NCBI RefSeq assembly: GCF_040218225.1
Contig: NZ_JAVJQO010000008.1
Location: forward strand, 124,001 to 188,000
Reading direction: 5' to 3'
Length of the DNA stretch: 64,000 bases
From: Gracilimonas sp.
GTDB lineage: Bacteria; Bacteroidota; Rhodothermia; Balneolales; Balneolaceae
Made by a program: the position numbers and the translations under genes. Below are positions 1-9,390 of the stretch, one piece after another. Below the pieces are notes generated by a model. That model did no database searches. It saw only the letters and a program-made list of their open reading frames with translations, and was not told the DNA's origin. Position 1 is the first letter of the stretch. Every line of letters begins with the position of its first letter.

Positions 1-2003
1 GCAAGGAGTACCAATCGGTTCAGCTAAAAGGGGAAATGAATAACTGGAATCCGGCAGCTGCTCCTTTTACAAAAGAGAATGGCGTTTGGAAAACAACCAT
101 GCTGGTGAATGAAGGAGTCTATCAGTACATCCTGATGCTGGACGGTAAAGAAACACCTGATCCTGCTAATCCCAATGCCGTAAGCAATGGTATGGGAGGA
201 ACAAACTCTGTTCTAACTGTCGGGGATATGGAGGCTGAAAAGCCAACCCTGGAAACCTATGATCATTCGGGGCCGTCCGTTTATCTAAAAACAGAAGCTG
301 CTGAAAACACCATTGTTTTTTGGGAAAACTACCAACTGAAAACACGGTATCAGGATAACATTCTGAGTTTTGAGATTCCTGCGAATGCCCGGAACTTAAA
401 ACGTTCTCACATACGGGCATGGACGTATAAAAACGGGCAGCTTTCTAATGATGTGCTCATTCCATTATCAAACGGAAATGTGATCCGAGATACCGGTGAG
501 TTAACCCGGCACGACCATCACAACTGGAATATGTATTTCGTGTTGATTGACCGCTTCATGGATGGAAATCCATCGAACACAAAAAAAGTAGATGACCCAC
601 AAATTCACCCCAAGGCAAATTATTACGGCGGTGATTTTGCCGGAATTACACAAACCATCAAAAGCGGTTACTTTAAAGATATTGGAGTAAATACTCTCTG
701 GCTTTCACCAATCACGCAGAATCCTGAAGAGGCGTATGGATTGTGGGATAAAGGAGGAGTCACCACAACCTTTTCAGGTTACCACGGATACTGGCCGGTA
801 TCTTCTTCCAAGGTAGATTACCGATTCGGGACCGAAGAAGAATTCAGAGAGCTTCTGGATGTAGCTCACCAAAATGACATGAATGTCATTCTGGATTATG
901 TCGCCAATCATGTTCATGAGCTTCATCCTGTTTACCAAAAGAACCCTGACTGGGCAACGAATTTATACCTTCCGGATGGTCGGTTAAATACCGAATTGTG
1001 GGACGAGCAACGCCTCACTACCTGGTTTGATACTTTTATGCCAACCCTTGATTTTTCAAAAGAAGAAGTCATAAATACTATGACCGACTCAGCTTTGTAC
1101 TGGGTGAAGGAATTTGAGCTCGATGGCTTTCGTCATGATGCCACCAAACATATTCAGCTTGAGTTCTGGAGAACGCTGACCCGGAAAATTAAAGATTCGG
1201 TAACTATACCGACCGGAAAAGAGGTTTTTCAGATCGGAGAGACCTATGGCAGTCGCGAGCTTATCGCCAGTTATATCAATTCTGGGATGCTGAATTCACA
1301 GTTTGATTTCAGTATCTATGATGCAGGCTTAAACACGTTTGGACAAGGCAATTCTTTCGAAGGACTGCACACTCAGCTGCAGGAAAGTTTCAATTATTAC
1401 GGTTATCACAATTTGATGGGCTATATTTCTGGGAATCACGACAAAACCCGTTTCATCACGTTAACAAGTGGTGAGGTAAGCTGGAGTGAGGATGGAAAGC
1501 TTGCAGGCTGGACCAGGGAAATTGAAGATCCTCAGGCCTTTGCCTATGACCGGTTGAGTATGTTCCATGCTTTTAATCAAACCATTCCCGGAATTCCTGT
1601 TACTTATCAGGGGGATGAATACGGTCAGCCCGGAGCCAACGATCCGGATAATCGCCGTTGGATGGAATTCAGGGAAGAAGAGCTGAGTTCGCCAGAGCTT
1701 AAAAACCGAAGTATCTACAGCAAGCTAACTGAATTACGAAATACTGAAATGACGCTTACCTATGGTGATTTCAGGTTTCATGTGGTTGACGAGAACACTC
1801 TCGCTTATTCAAGAGCCTATTTTGAAGATCAGGTTATTGCGGTTTTCAATAAATCAGATCAGCAAGAAGTGGTAGAGGTAATGCTCCGGAATGAATTTGA
1901 TTATTCAAACCTGGAAGCCCAATTCGGTAATGATTTTGTGATAGAGGAGCGGGTACTCAAAGTAACCCTGCCATCAAACAGTTTTGAAATATTAACTCTT
2001 TAA
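1..2003 (+). CDS. GH13 alpha-amylase-family enzyme (cyclomaltodextrinase/neopullulanase-like), 5' end missing
   Basis: The reading frame is already open at base 3, and the residues before the first ATG (base 36) continue a starch-binding/E-set type strand (VQLKGEMNNWNP). The true start is therefore outside the window and base 36 is an internal methionine. Counting from that methionine, a beta-sandwich N-terminal region of about 170 residues precedes a GH13 barrel. All four GH13 signatures are visible: DYVANH near 286, GFRHD with nucleophile D368, acid/base E402 in QIGET, and GNHD with D469. A C-terminal all-beta domain follows. The family cleaves alpha-1,4 (sometimes alpha-1,6) linkages in maltodextrins or cyclodextrins. 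The next genes are a second GH13 protein (7 bases on) and a sugar transporter, so intake and breakdown of malto-oligosaccharides is the likely job. Exact specificity cannot be read from sequence. Confidence 0.93.
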   Translation, partial: KEYQSVQLKGEMNNWNPAAAPFTKENGVWKTTMLVNEGVYQYILMLDGKETPDPANPNAVSNGMGGTNSVLTVGDMEAEKPTLETYDHSGPSVYLKTEAAENTIVFWENYQLKTRYQDNILSFEIPANARNLKRSHIRAWTYKNGQLSNDVLIPLSNGNVIRDTGELTRHDHHNWNMYFVLIDRFMDGNPSNTKKVDDPQIHPKANYYGGDFAGITQTIKSGYFKDIGVNTLWLSPITQNPEEAYGLWDKGGVTTTFSGYHGYWPVSSSKVDYRFGTEEEFRELLDVAHQNDMNVILDYVANHVHELHPVYQKNPDWATNLYLPDGRLNTELWDEQRLTTWFDTFMPTLDFSKEEVINTMTDSALYWVKEFELDGFRHDATKHIQLEFWRTLTRKIKDSVTIPTGKEVFQIGETYGSRELIASYINSGMLNSQFDFSIYDAGLNTFGQGNSFEGLHTQLQESFNYYGYHNLMGYISGNHDKTRFITLTSGEVSWSEDGKLAGWTREIEDPQAFAYDRLSMFHAFNQTIPGIPVTYQGDEYGQPGANDPDNRRWMEFREEELSSPELKNRSIYSKLTELRNTEMTLTYGDFRFHVVDENTLAYSRAYFEDQVIAVFNKSDQQEVVEVMLRNEFDYSNLEAQFGNDFVIEERVLKVTLPSNSFEILTL

Positions 2004-2010
2004 GACAACG

Positions 2011-3387
2011 ATGTTCATGAAGAAATTCTTTACCAACGTTCTCCCGGTATTACTGGGTTTAAGTATCATTATAGGGGGGTGCAATCAACCCGAACAAAAT
2101 TCAGACAGAGCTCCCGTAAGTTCAGTTGAGCAACTGGAATGGAGTAAGAATTCCAGTATTTACGAGATTAATGTCCGGCAGTATTCTGAAGAAGGGACAA
2201 TCGAGGCGGTTAGAAAAGATTTGCCGAGGATTAGAGAAATGGGCGTTCGGATTTTATGGCTGATGCCCATTCATCCCATTGGTGAAAAGAACAGAAAAGG
2301 CCCGCTTGGAAGTTACTATTCGGTTCAGGATTACAAAGAAGTAAACCCCAATTTTGGCACCAAAGAAGATTTTGCCCGTTTTGTAGACGAAGCGCACCAA
2401 CTGGGTTTTAAAGTGATTATCGACTGGGTGGCAAATCACACGGCTTGGGATAATCCCTGGACACAAAACCCGGAGTGGTATGAGCTGAATGAAGAAGGAA
2501 ACTTTATGCCTCCAAGAGGTACCGACTGGTCGGATGTCATTCAGCTTGATTACGAAAATGAAGAAATGCGCGCAGCGATGATTGATGCCCTCGAATATTG
2601 GGTTCGCGATTTTAATATTGACGGATACCGGTGTGATGTAGCAGGAATGGTACCCACCGACTTCTGGAAAGAAGCTATTGACTCTCTGAATAACATTAAA
2701 CCGGTATTTATGCTGGCCGAAGACGGGGAACCCGAACTGGTGAAAGAAGCCTTTCAGATGAATTATGCCTGGCAGTATGCACATACCATTCGGGAGATCG
2801 CAGCTGGACATCAAACCTTTCAGGATCTGGACAGCCTGATGCAGGAAACCGAGGCTAATTTCCCTTCTTCAGCCTATCGGATGTATTTCACATCTAATCA
2901 TGATGAAAACTCATGGAATGGTACAGACCCAGAAATGTATGGTGATAATTTCGAGAATTTTGCCGTTCTGTCGGCAACCTTATCCGGTATGCCATTGATT
3001 TATAATGGGCAGGAGTCAGGATTGGATAAACAACTTGAGTTCTTTGAAAAAGACCCAATTGAATGGAAGGAATATAAGTACCAGGGTTTTTATACAACGC
3101 TCGTTGGCTTGAAAAGAGACACGCCTGCTTTATGGAATGGAGATTTTGGGGGAGACCTCGAGTTCATTCAGGTTCCTGAAGGTTCAGAAGGTGTGTTAGC
3201 CTATAAGCGCCAAAAAGATGATAGTGAAGTGGTTGTGGTTCTCAATTTTACCGGCAACCAGCAAAGTGTACCTCTCTCAGAAGTAGGTGTTGATGAATCA
3301 TACACCACCTACAATTCTAACAGTTTAATGGTCACCTCGCAAGAGATTAGTTTTGGCCCTAACCAATGGGTTATTTTTGTTAAATAA
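2011..3387 (+). CDS. GH13 alpha-amylase lipoprotein
   Basis: A 458-residue alpha-amylase-family protein with a lipoprotein signal: a hydrophobic stretch ending in IGGC, lipidated Cys at 24. It is probably anchored in the outer or inner membrane facing the periplasm or cell surface. GH13 motifs are DWVANH, GYRCD (nucleophile D209), the acid E237 in LAED, and SNHD (D298). It is shorter than the upstream enzyme and lacks an N-terminal beta-sandwich, so the two are not simple duplicates. It starts 7 bases after the upstream GH13 gene and ends 17 bases before the MFS transporter, consistent with one transcript. A second ATG two codons in (2017) is an equally possible start. Role inferred: first cut of starch or maltodextrin outside the cytoplasm. 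Confidence 0.92.
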   Translation: MFMKKFFTNVLPVLLGLSIIIGGCNQPEQNSDRAPVSSVEQLEWSKNSSIYEINVRQYSEEGTIEAVRKDLPRIREMGVRILWLMPIHPIGEKNRKGPLGSYYSVQDYKEVNPNFGTKEDFARFVDEAHQLGFKVIIDWVANHTAWDNPWTQNPEWYELNEEGNFMPPRGTDWSDVIQLDYENEEMRAAMIDALEYWVRDFNIDGYRCDVAGMVPTDFWKEAIDSLNNIKPVFMLAEDGEPELVKEAFQMNYAWQYAHTIREIAAGHQTFQDLDSLMQETEANFPSSAYRMYFTSNHDENSWNGTDPEMYGDNFENFAVLSATLSGMPLIYNGQESGLDKQLEFFEKDPIEWKEYKYQGFYTTLVGLKRDTPALWNGDFGGDLEFIQVPEGSEGVLAYKRQKDDSEVVVVLNFTGNQQSVPLSEVGVDESYTTYNSNSLMVTSQEISFGPNQWVIFVK

Positions 3388-3404
3388 TTAATTATAGAAA
3401 GAGC

Positions 3405-4937
3405 ATGGAAAAACCAACCACACGACCACGCCTTAGCTTTTGGGAAATATGGAACATGAGCTTTGGCTTTTTGGGGATTCAATTTGGCTTTGCCCTCCAG
3501 AATGCAAACGTAAGCCGGATTTTTGAAACGCTGGGTGCTAGCGTTGATGATATCCCCATACTGTGGATTGCGGCTCCTTTAACTGGTCTTGTGGTTCAGC
3601 CGATCATTGGATACTTCAGTGATCGAACCTGGACACGATTGGGACGACGCAGACCATATTTCTTGTTTGGAGCTATTGCTGCTTCCATTGCATTGGTGAT
3701 TATGCCTAATTCGCCTGTATTATGGGTTGCAGCGGGTATGCTTTGGATCATGGATGCTTCCATAAATGTATCTATGGAGCCGTTCAGGGCGTTTGTTGGG
3801 GACATGCTCCCGTCCGAACAGCGGACAAAAGGCTTTGCCATGCAGAGTTTCTTTATCGGAACCGGAGCTGTGGTGGCATCTGCTCTTCCATGGATGCTGA
3901 GTAATTGGTTCGGAGTGGCAAATACAGCCCCCGAAGGAATTATTCCTCCCTCCGTAAAATGGTCGTTCTACCTGGGGGCGGTGGCTTTCATCAGTGCAGT
4001 GGCCTGGACGGTTTTCCGGACCAAAGAATACAGCCCGGAAGAACTTGAGCGATTCGAAGAAGCGGAGAAAGAAGAAATAGTAGATGAATCTGTGCTTCGC
4101 GAAGTACCTATTGAAGCCGGTAAGGGGCAGAATAAAATCAACCTTGGGATTATTTTTGCTGTCGTCGGTGCAATCACTACCTATCTCACTTTTGCATACG
4201 AACTTGAGAAAGAAGTGTATGTGGCAACGGGCGGTTTGATTGCTGCGGGTCTGGTTTCTTTGGTAGCCGGACTGCTTCAGAAAGGCGGTAAAACTGAACA
4301 CGGATTGGTCGTGGTGATGCACGATTTCATCCATATGCCAAAGACCATGAAGCAGCTGGCTGTGGTTCAGTTCTTTTCCTGGTTTGCTTTATTTGCTATG
4401 TGGATTTATACCACCTCCGGAGTAACGGCTCATATTTATGGTACCAGCGATACAACCTCCATGCTTTACAATGAAGGCGCCGACTGGGTGGGAGTGATGT
4501 TTGGGGTGTATAACGGAGTTGCTGCCATTGTAGCGTTTGGTTTAGCTCCTTTGGCTAAAGTACTGAGCCGCAAATGGGTCCATGCATTATCTTTAGTGCT
4601 TGGCGGCATTGGTTTGATACTGATTTATTTTATTTCTGATCCAATGATGCTCATCATTTCGATGATCGGTGTAGGTGTTGCCTGGGCATCTATTTTGGCT
4701 ATGCCTTATGCGATTTTAGCCGGATCCTTACCAGCTCAGAAAATGGGCTTGTATATGGGCATTTTTAACTTCTTTATTGTTCTTCCACAGTTGCTTGCAG
4801 CAACTATTCTTGGCTTTGTGACCCGAACCTATTTCGGTGGGGAAGCGGTGTACGCTTTAGTACTTGGGGGCATTGTGATGATCATAGCAGCGGCAACCAT
4901 GTATTTTGTGGATGATGTAGATGAACAGTCAGCTTAG
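3405..4937 (+). CDS. MFS sugar transporter, SLC45/sucrose-maltose symporter-like
   Basis: A 510-residue membrane protein with about 12 hydrophobic segments in two halves, joined by a charged cytoplasmic loop (roughly residues 203-245, rich in Glu and Lys). The loop after the second helix carries [12 protein letters not shown] (residues 73-84). The R-x-G-R-R-R-P signature is typical of the GPH/SLC45 disaccharide transporters rather than of drug-efflux MFS proteins. It follows two GH13 genes, so the likely substrate is maltose or a short maltodextrin moved with protons. No susC/susD pair is visible on this side of the cluster. A stem-loop lies directly downstream at 4945-4984. Confidence 0.9.
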   Translation: MEKPTTRPRLSFWEIWNMSFGFLGIQFGFALQNANVSRIFETLGASVDDIPILWIAAPLTGLVVQPIIGYFSDRTWTRLGRRRPYFLFGAIAASIALVIMPNSPVLWVAAGMLWIMDASINVSMEPFRAFVGDMLPSEQRTKGFAMQSFFIGTGAVVASALPWMLSNWFGVANTAPEGIIPPSVKWSFYLGAVAFISAVAWTVFRTKEYSPEELERFEEAEKEEIVDESVLREVPIEAGKGQNKINLGIIFAVVGAITTYLTFAYELEKEVYVATGGLIAAGLVSLVAGLLQKGGKTEHGLVVVMHDFIHMPKTMKQLAVVQFFSWFALFAMWIYTTSGVTAHIYGTSDTTSMLYNEGADWVGVMFGVYNGVAAIVAFGLAPLAKVLSRKWVHALSLVLGGIGLILIYFISDPMMLIISMIGVGVAWASILAMPYAILAGSLPAQKMGLYMGIFNFFIVLPQLLAATILGFVTRTYFGGEAVYALVLGGIVMIIAAATMYFVDDVDEQSA

Positions 4938-4944
4938 TTCCAAA

Positions 4945-4984
4945 TAGCTCTTTAATCCTTGATAATGGGTTCATTAAAGAGCTA
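4945..4984 (+). terminator. Stem-loop after the maltodextrin genes
   Basis: A perfect 12-base inverted repeat (TAGCTCTTTAAT at 4945-4956 and its complement at 4973-4984) with a 16-base loop, beginning 8 bases after the transporter stop. It is followed by the pyrimidine-rich AATCTTCTCTATCTTTCCTC rather than a clean T run. It could end transcription or protect a 3' end. Confidence 0.5.
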
Positions 4985-5011
4985 AATCTTCTCTATCTTT
5001 CCTCAAAAAAG

Positions 5012-5539
5012 ATGCGCTTAGAACAAAAGCAATTTGTTCCATTTATGGTAGCAGTGGCAATCATTACAATGCTTGTTATTGTGTTTTCTTCCTTTAATTT
5101 TGAGCGAAAGCAACGGACGAGGTTCAATGAAAATATCGCCACATCGGATTCATTGAGAATGATTTCGTTGCGAATGCTCAATAGTCCGGATTCAACAACA
5201 ATAGCAGCACAAAAAGGAAATAAGACCTTGTTGGTATTCTGGGCCAGCTGGTCCGATAAGTCTACCTCGATGTTAAATGAAATTCAGGTATATACACTGG
5301 AAAATGACTCATTGGTAGTCCTCGCAGGACTGGTGAAAGATGCAGAAGAATCGCTGCCAGACATCCCCGAGTACCCCGGTTTCATATACCTGGATGGCAC
5401 GCATTTATTTAATCACCTGAAAGTGCCGGGTTTCCCAAGCTATATCCTGTTTGATGAAAACAGCAATGTAATTACCTCTCAAATTGGATATGAGAAAGGG
5501 GCAGGAAACGATTCCCTCAAGGTCTATTTAGATGAGTAA
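5012..5539 (+). CDS. Membrane-anchored thioredoxin-fold protein lacking the catalytic cysteines
   Basis: 175 residues. An N-terminal hydrophobic helix (about 9-28) acts as an anchor or signal, followed by a thioredoxin/TlpA-like domain. The active-site loop reads FWASWSDKST: the strand and Trp (W77, W80) match FWATWCGPC, but both redox cysteines are serines (S81, S84). The cis-proline region (GFPSYILFD, P142) is kept. The fold is recognisable, but thiol-disulfide chemistry is not possible with this site, so a binding or structural role is more likely. The gene overlaps pabC by 8 bases, so it is probably co-transcribed with folate genes, for no obvious reason. Sequence support for the fold is good; function is unknown. 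Confidence 0.78.
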   Translation: MRLEQKQFVPFMVAVAIITMLVIVFSSFNFERKQRTRFNENIATSDSLRMISLRMLNSPDSTTIAAQKGNKTLLVFWASWSDKSTSMLNEIQVYTLENDSLVVLAGLVKDAEESLPDIPEYPGFIYLDGTHLFNHLKVPGFPSYILFDENSNVITSQIGYEKGAGNDSLKVYLDE

Positions 5540-6386
5540 ATCAGCATATATGATTCTGAATGGTCAGATTATAGAAGAATCTGCCGCTGCTATTTCCCCA
5601 CTCAATCGCGGATTGATGTATGGGGATGGATGTTTTGAAACGCTGCGAAGTTACTCAGGAAAATTTCTGGGCTGGAGCAATCACGTTGAGCGACTAAAAT
5701 CGGGCTTGGAATATCTGAATATGGAATGCCCGGTTTCTCCTCGCGAATTGGAAAGTCATATCCGCACTCTTCTTAATCACAATCAACTGGAAAACACGGA
5801 AGCTATAATCCGTATTCAGTGTTGGCGAGATGGAAAAAGAGGGTATACGCCAGACTCCACCAAAGCCAGCTGGATGGTACAGGCGGGTAAACTTCAAAAC
5901 GAAGCAAAAGAACTGAAGCTTGCCGTAGCCAAAACACGCTGTATTCCTTCTGAAGCCCTCGAGCGCAAATATAAGCTGAGTAACGGACTGAACTATATTA
6001 AAGCCGCTCAGGAGGCCGGGGAACGTTCCTGTGATGATGCCTTGATGCTTACCGTTGATGATAAAGTGAGTGAGACTACATCGGCCAATATTTTCTGGAT
6101 CAAAGAAGGTAAGGTGCATACTCCGTCAGAAGAATGTGACTTACTTCCTGGTGTAACCCGGTCTATGGTTATGGATGTTATTCAAAGCTTGGGAATCCCG
6201 GTTGAAGAATCAGTTTACGATCTTTCGTCGGTCAAAAAGGCTGAGGCTGTTTTCTGCACGAATTCACTCATTGAAATTGTGGAAGTGATCTCACTGGATG
6301 ATATCCGTTTTGAAGTTAACCATCCGTTGAGCATGAAAATTAAAGTCGGATTTGAGCAATACAAGGTTCAGGAGTTTCAGAAATGA
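5532..6386 (+). CDS. pabC: Aminotransferase class IV, probable aminodeoxychorismate lyase
   Basis: 284 residues of the fold-type IV PLP family. Visible marks are GDGCFET (31-37), the PLP lysine K148 in KYKLSNGLNYIKA, and the VSETTSANIF motif with E181 that holds the cofactor ring nitrogen. The family includes branched-chain aminotransferases, D-amino-acid transaminases and aminodeoxychorismate lyase, which makes 4-aminobenzoate for folate. The last fits best: the length suits PabC and the next gene is folC, overlapping by 4 bases (ATGA). The start at 5532 overlaps the previous gene; an ATG at 5550 is an alternative. No pabA/pabB is in the window. Confidence 0.85.
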   Translation: MSKSAYMILNGQIIEESAAAISPLNRGLMYGDGCFETLRSYSGKFLGWSNHVERLKSGLEYLNMECPVSPRELESHIRTLLNHNQLENTEAIIRIQCWRDGKRGYTPDSTKASWMVQAGKLQNEAKELKLAVAKTRCIPSEALERKYKLSNGLNYIKAAQEAGERSCDDALMLTVDDKVSETTSANIFWIKEGKVHTPSEECDLLPGVTRSMVMDVIQSLGIPVEESVYDLSSVKKAEAVFCTNSLIEIVEVISLDDIRFEVNHPLSMKIKVGFEQYKVQEFQK

Positions 6387-7636
6387 AGTTATTTGATCGT
6401 ATTGAAGATGTGTGGGCCTATCTTGAATCCATCCCGATGTTTCAGAAATCCGGGACCTCAGCCGCTAATTTCTCGCTGGACAATATCCGGGCTTTTTGTA
6501 AAAGGCTTGGTAATCCGCAGGACAAATACCCATCTATTCACGTTGCAGGAACCAATGGGAAGGGGACGATTTGCTACTTATTGGAGAAAACCTACTCTGA
6601 TGCAGGCTATAAAACCGGACTGTTCACCTCTCCACATCTTTTACGCTACAACGAGCGGGTTAGAATAAATGGACAAGAAATAAGTAATGAACAACTGTTG
6701 AAGTTTTTTCAGGAGGCAAATTTACTGCTGGACGAAATTAAGCTGAGTTACTTTGAAATCAGTACGGCACTGGCTTTCTGGTATTTTGCACAGCAAGAAG
6801 TAGATCTGGCTATCATTGAAACAGGATTGGGGGGAAGGCTAGATTCAACCAATATCATCACTCCGGAAGTATCCGTCATCACAAGCATTGGCCTGGACCA
6901 TCAAGATGTTTTGGGAGATAGCCTGGAGGAGATCGCACGGGAGAAAGCAGGCATCATCAAAAAAAACAAACCGGTGGTGCTGGGCAATATCACAGGAAAC
7001 CCACTTCATGAAATCGAACGGATCGCAGAAGAACAAGAATCGACTGTTTATAGAACCGCTTCACTTGAACCGGAATACGAAGGTGGAATCATTTCACTTA
7101 AAAATGGCTCTATTAAATTTAAAACAACATTCAGGGAATCGGTTAATAAATGGAATGTTGCCTGCGTCTGGAAAGTGATTGAAATCCTCAGACAAAAATT
7201 TAAAGTTGATGAAGAGCAGGCTATACATTCTATAGAATCTTTTTCGGGTGCTCCGGGCAGGTTTGAGAAGTTGCATCCTGAACTTGAATGGTATTTCAGC
7301 GGGTCTCATAATGCTCAGGCATTGGAATCGTCTCTCAAAGCAGTGGAGGATATGAAGTCTAAGTCGGAGAGCATTCTGGTTTTTTCGGGCATGAAAGACA
7401 AACTCTCTCCAGATGTTATAGGGCAGTTACATGGGTTTAAAAAAGCATACTTTGTTGAACAGGAAGGCGAAAGGGCGGCAAAATTTGAAGATATCCGAAA
7501 ATTAATTGAGGCAGAATTAATCACTGAAAAGGGAAAAGAAATTATTTTAAATGAATTACAGACTGAGTTAGTAATTTTTATGGGAAGTTTTTACTTTTAT
7601 CCCATCGTTAAGCGGTGGACAACAAACGTATCATAA
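6383..7636 (+). CDS. folC: Bifunctional dihydrofolate/folylpolyglutamate synthase
   Basis: 417 residues of the Mur-ligase superfamily. The ATP loop is GTNGKGT (56-62), followed by the folate-binding FTSPHLLRYNERVRING segment and GLGGRLDSTN. The glutamate-ligase C-terminal domain follows, with GSFYF near the end. The enzyme adds glutamate to dihydropteroate and then extends polyglutamate tails, keeping folates in the cytoplasm. The ATG overlaps the pabC stop as ATGA, a common sign of translational coupling, so pabC and folC form a small folate operon. Length is normal for the family. Confidence 0.95.
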   Translation: MKLFDRIEDVWAYLESIPMFQKSGTSAANFSLDNIRAFCKRLGNPQDKYPSIHVAGTNGKGTICYLLEKTYSDAGYKTGLFTSPHLLRYNERVRINGQEISNEQLLKFFQEANLLLDEIKLSYFEISTALAFWYFAQQEVDLAIIETGLGGRLDSTNIITPEVSVITSIGLDHQDVLGDSLEEIAREKAGIIKKNKPVVLGNITGNPLHEIERIAEEQESTVYRTASLEPEYEGGIISLKNGSIKFKTTFRESVNKWNVACVWKVIEILRQKFKVDEEQAIHSIESFSGAPGRFEKLHPELEWYFSGSHNAQALESSLKAVEDMKSKSESILVFSGMKDKLSPDVIGQLHGFKKAYFVEQEGERAAKFEDIRKLIEAELITEKGKEIILNELQTELVIFMGSFYFYPIVKRWTTNVS

Positions 7637-7755
7637 TATCTCACCGCCTATTTTTCCTTACCTGATTGAATATCCAATGTTGTTGCCGGAATAGGGCAGC
7701 CTGATGTTCACCCCAAAATTCAGTAAGAATCATATATTTATAACAGCCACATTTT

Positions 7756-9303
7756 ATGTCAGATAATGAAACCGCCGGAATTTCGGCCGGGGAGTTAGAA
7801 TCCTTAGAGGGTAAAAAGCTTCACGAATTACAAACAATAGCCAAGTCAATTGGAATTAAACGGGTTACCGGAGTACGTAAAGTTCAGCTGATTGAACAAA
7901 TACGGGAAGAAGCCCAAAAACAGGATTCCTCTGATAGCAAAGCTTCAGACCAAAAAGATGACCGGCAAAAAAATGATTCCTCTGAGAAAGATTCAGAGAT
8001 GAAGAATTATGGGGGGCAGGATCACATCGTTTCTTACAAAAAGAAAGATGAAGAGAAGAAGGACGATTCAAAAAAGAAAAAGCATAAGCACAGTAACACC
8101 CGCCGAAAAGGTCATGAGCATAATAAGCTGCCTGAATCAGATGCGACCTCTCTGGAAGCGCGTATTAAAGAACTAGAGCCAGATCTTGGGCCATATTTGT
8201 TTAATGAAGGTACACTGGAAATCCTCCCGGATGGGTATGGTTTTCTTCGCTCAGTAAATTACAATTACAAAGCCAGTCCGGACGATATTTACGTGTCGCC
8301 ATCTCAGATTAAGCGTTTTCGCCTGAAGCAGGGAGACGTGGTGATTGGTGTAATTCGTCCCCCGAAAGTTGGAGAACGTTATTTTGCTCTGCTCCGTATC
8401 GAAGGGGTAAATGGACGTATTCCTCACGATATGGATAATCGTCAGGATTTTGAGGAACTCCTTCCGGTTCATCCCGACCAGCGGTATCGACTGGAATTTG
8501 AGGCAACTAATCATTCCACCCGACTTATTGATTTGTTTGCACCGGTAGGAAAAGGGCAGCGAGGCTTGATTGTAGCTCAGCCCAAAACCGGTAAGACTAC
8601 TATTCTGAGAAACATTGCCAATGCCGTTTCTGCCAATCATCCTGATACCAAAATTTTGATTGTGCTCATTGATGAGCGGCCGGAGGAGGTCACTGAAATG
8701 GAGCGTACCGTGAAAGGGGCAGAAGTGGTTGCTTCTACCTTTGACGAACGCCCTGAAAATCATGTTGGGCTTGCCGAAATAGTTTTTGAAAAAGCCAAGC
8801 GTCTTGTCGAAAGCGGACATGATGTACTGCTTTTGATGGATTCCATTACCCGCCTTGCACGGGCTTACAATATTACGGCATCCAACAAAGGACGAACCAT
8901 GACAGGTGGGGTAGATTCTGAAGCACTTAAAGCACCGCGACAGCTTTTCAGTTCTGCACGAAATATCGAGAACGGCGGATCGCTTACTATACTTGCTACT
9001 GCTTTGATTGATACTGGCTCCCGAATGGATGACGTGATCTTTGAGGAGTTCAAGGGTACCGGTAACATGGAAATCTACCTGGATCGCAGAATTTCTGATC
9101 GCCGCTTATATCCGGCTATCGACATCTTCCGAAGCGGAACCCGCCGCGAAGAGCTGTTGGTTTCGGATGCGGAACGCGAAAAGGTCGTCTTGTTGCGAAG
9201 GTATCTAACCAATATGAGTCCGTTTGAAGCCATGGATTTTCTGCTTGAGAAAATTAAAGGCACGAAGAACAACGAAGAGTTTCTTATCTCAATGAACAAA
9301 TGA
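7756..9303 (+). CDS. rho: Transcription termination factor Rho
   Basis: 515 residues. In order: a Rho_N SAP-like domain (about 12-50), a low-complexity linker rich in Lys, Asp, Ser and Gln (about 54-135), the cold-shock-like RNA-binding domain (about 148-215), and the hexameric RecA-type motor. The Walker A loop is QPKTGKTT (275-282), followed by [10 protein letters not shown] and the conserved [16 protein letters not shown] region. It unwinds RNA to end transcription. E. coli Rho is 419 residues; the excess is the charged linker, a feature of Rho in several phyla including Bacteroidota. It stands alone, with a 119-base leader upstream and a repeat element downstream. Confidence 0.97.
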   Translation: MSDNETAGISAGELESLEGKKLHELQTIAKSIGIKRVTGVRKVQLIEQIREEAQKQDSSDSKASDQKDDRQKNDSSEKDSEMKNYGGQDHIVSYKKKDEEKKDDSKKKKHKHSNTRRKGHEHNKLPESDATSLEARIKELEPDLGPYLFNEGTLEILPDGYGFLRSVNYNYKASPDDIYVSPSQIKRFRLKQGDVVIGVIRPPKVGERYFALLRIEGVNGRIPHDMDNRQDFEELLPVHPDQRYRLEFEATNHSTRLIDLFAPVGKGQRGLIVAQPKTGKTTILRNIANAVSANHPDTKILIVLIDERPEEVTEMERTVKGAEVVASTFDERPENHVGLAEIVFEKAKRLVESGHDVLLLMDSITRLARAYNITASNKGRTMTGGVDSEALKAPRQLFSSARNIENGGSLTILATALIDTGSRMDDVIFEEFKGTGNMEIYLDRRISDRRLYPAIDIFRSGTRREELLVSDAEREKVVLLRRYLTNMSPFEAMDFLLEKIKGTKNNEEFLISMNK

Positions 9304-9310
9304 TGTTAGT

Positions 9311-9390
9311 TTACAGTTAACAGTTGTCAGTGTTCAAAAAAATCTCTATTTGACCACTGACAATCTGATTACTGCTAACTGTTTACTGTA
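9311..9390. repeat. Extragenic palindromic repeat, ACAGTTAACAG type
   Basis: An imperfect inverted repeat fills the gap between rho and the next gene. The left arm begins TTACAGTTAACAG (9311-9323) and the right arm ends CTGCTAACTGTTTACTGTA (9372-9390). The core is a perfect 9-base stem, TTGTCAGTG (9324-9332) with CACTGACAA (9355-9363). The element runs up to the ATG of the following gene. Strings like this occur as dispersed non-coding repeats in many bacteria; only one copy is seen here. It could double as a rho transcript 3' structure. Confidence 0.6.

Noticed and set aside
3720-4334. 204-residue frame on the minus strand inside the sugar transporter gene
   Set aside because: It lies fully within a conserved gene, has no family-like sequence and is rich in residues typical of antisense reading; it is a shadow.
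8251-8820. 189-residue minus-strand frame inside rho
   Set aside because: Entirely antisense to the conserved rho motor; no recognisable motif.
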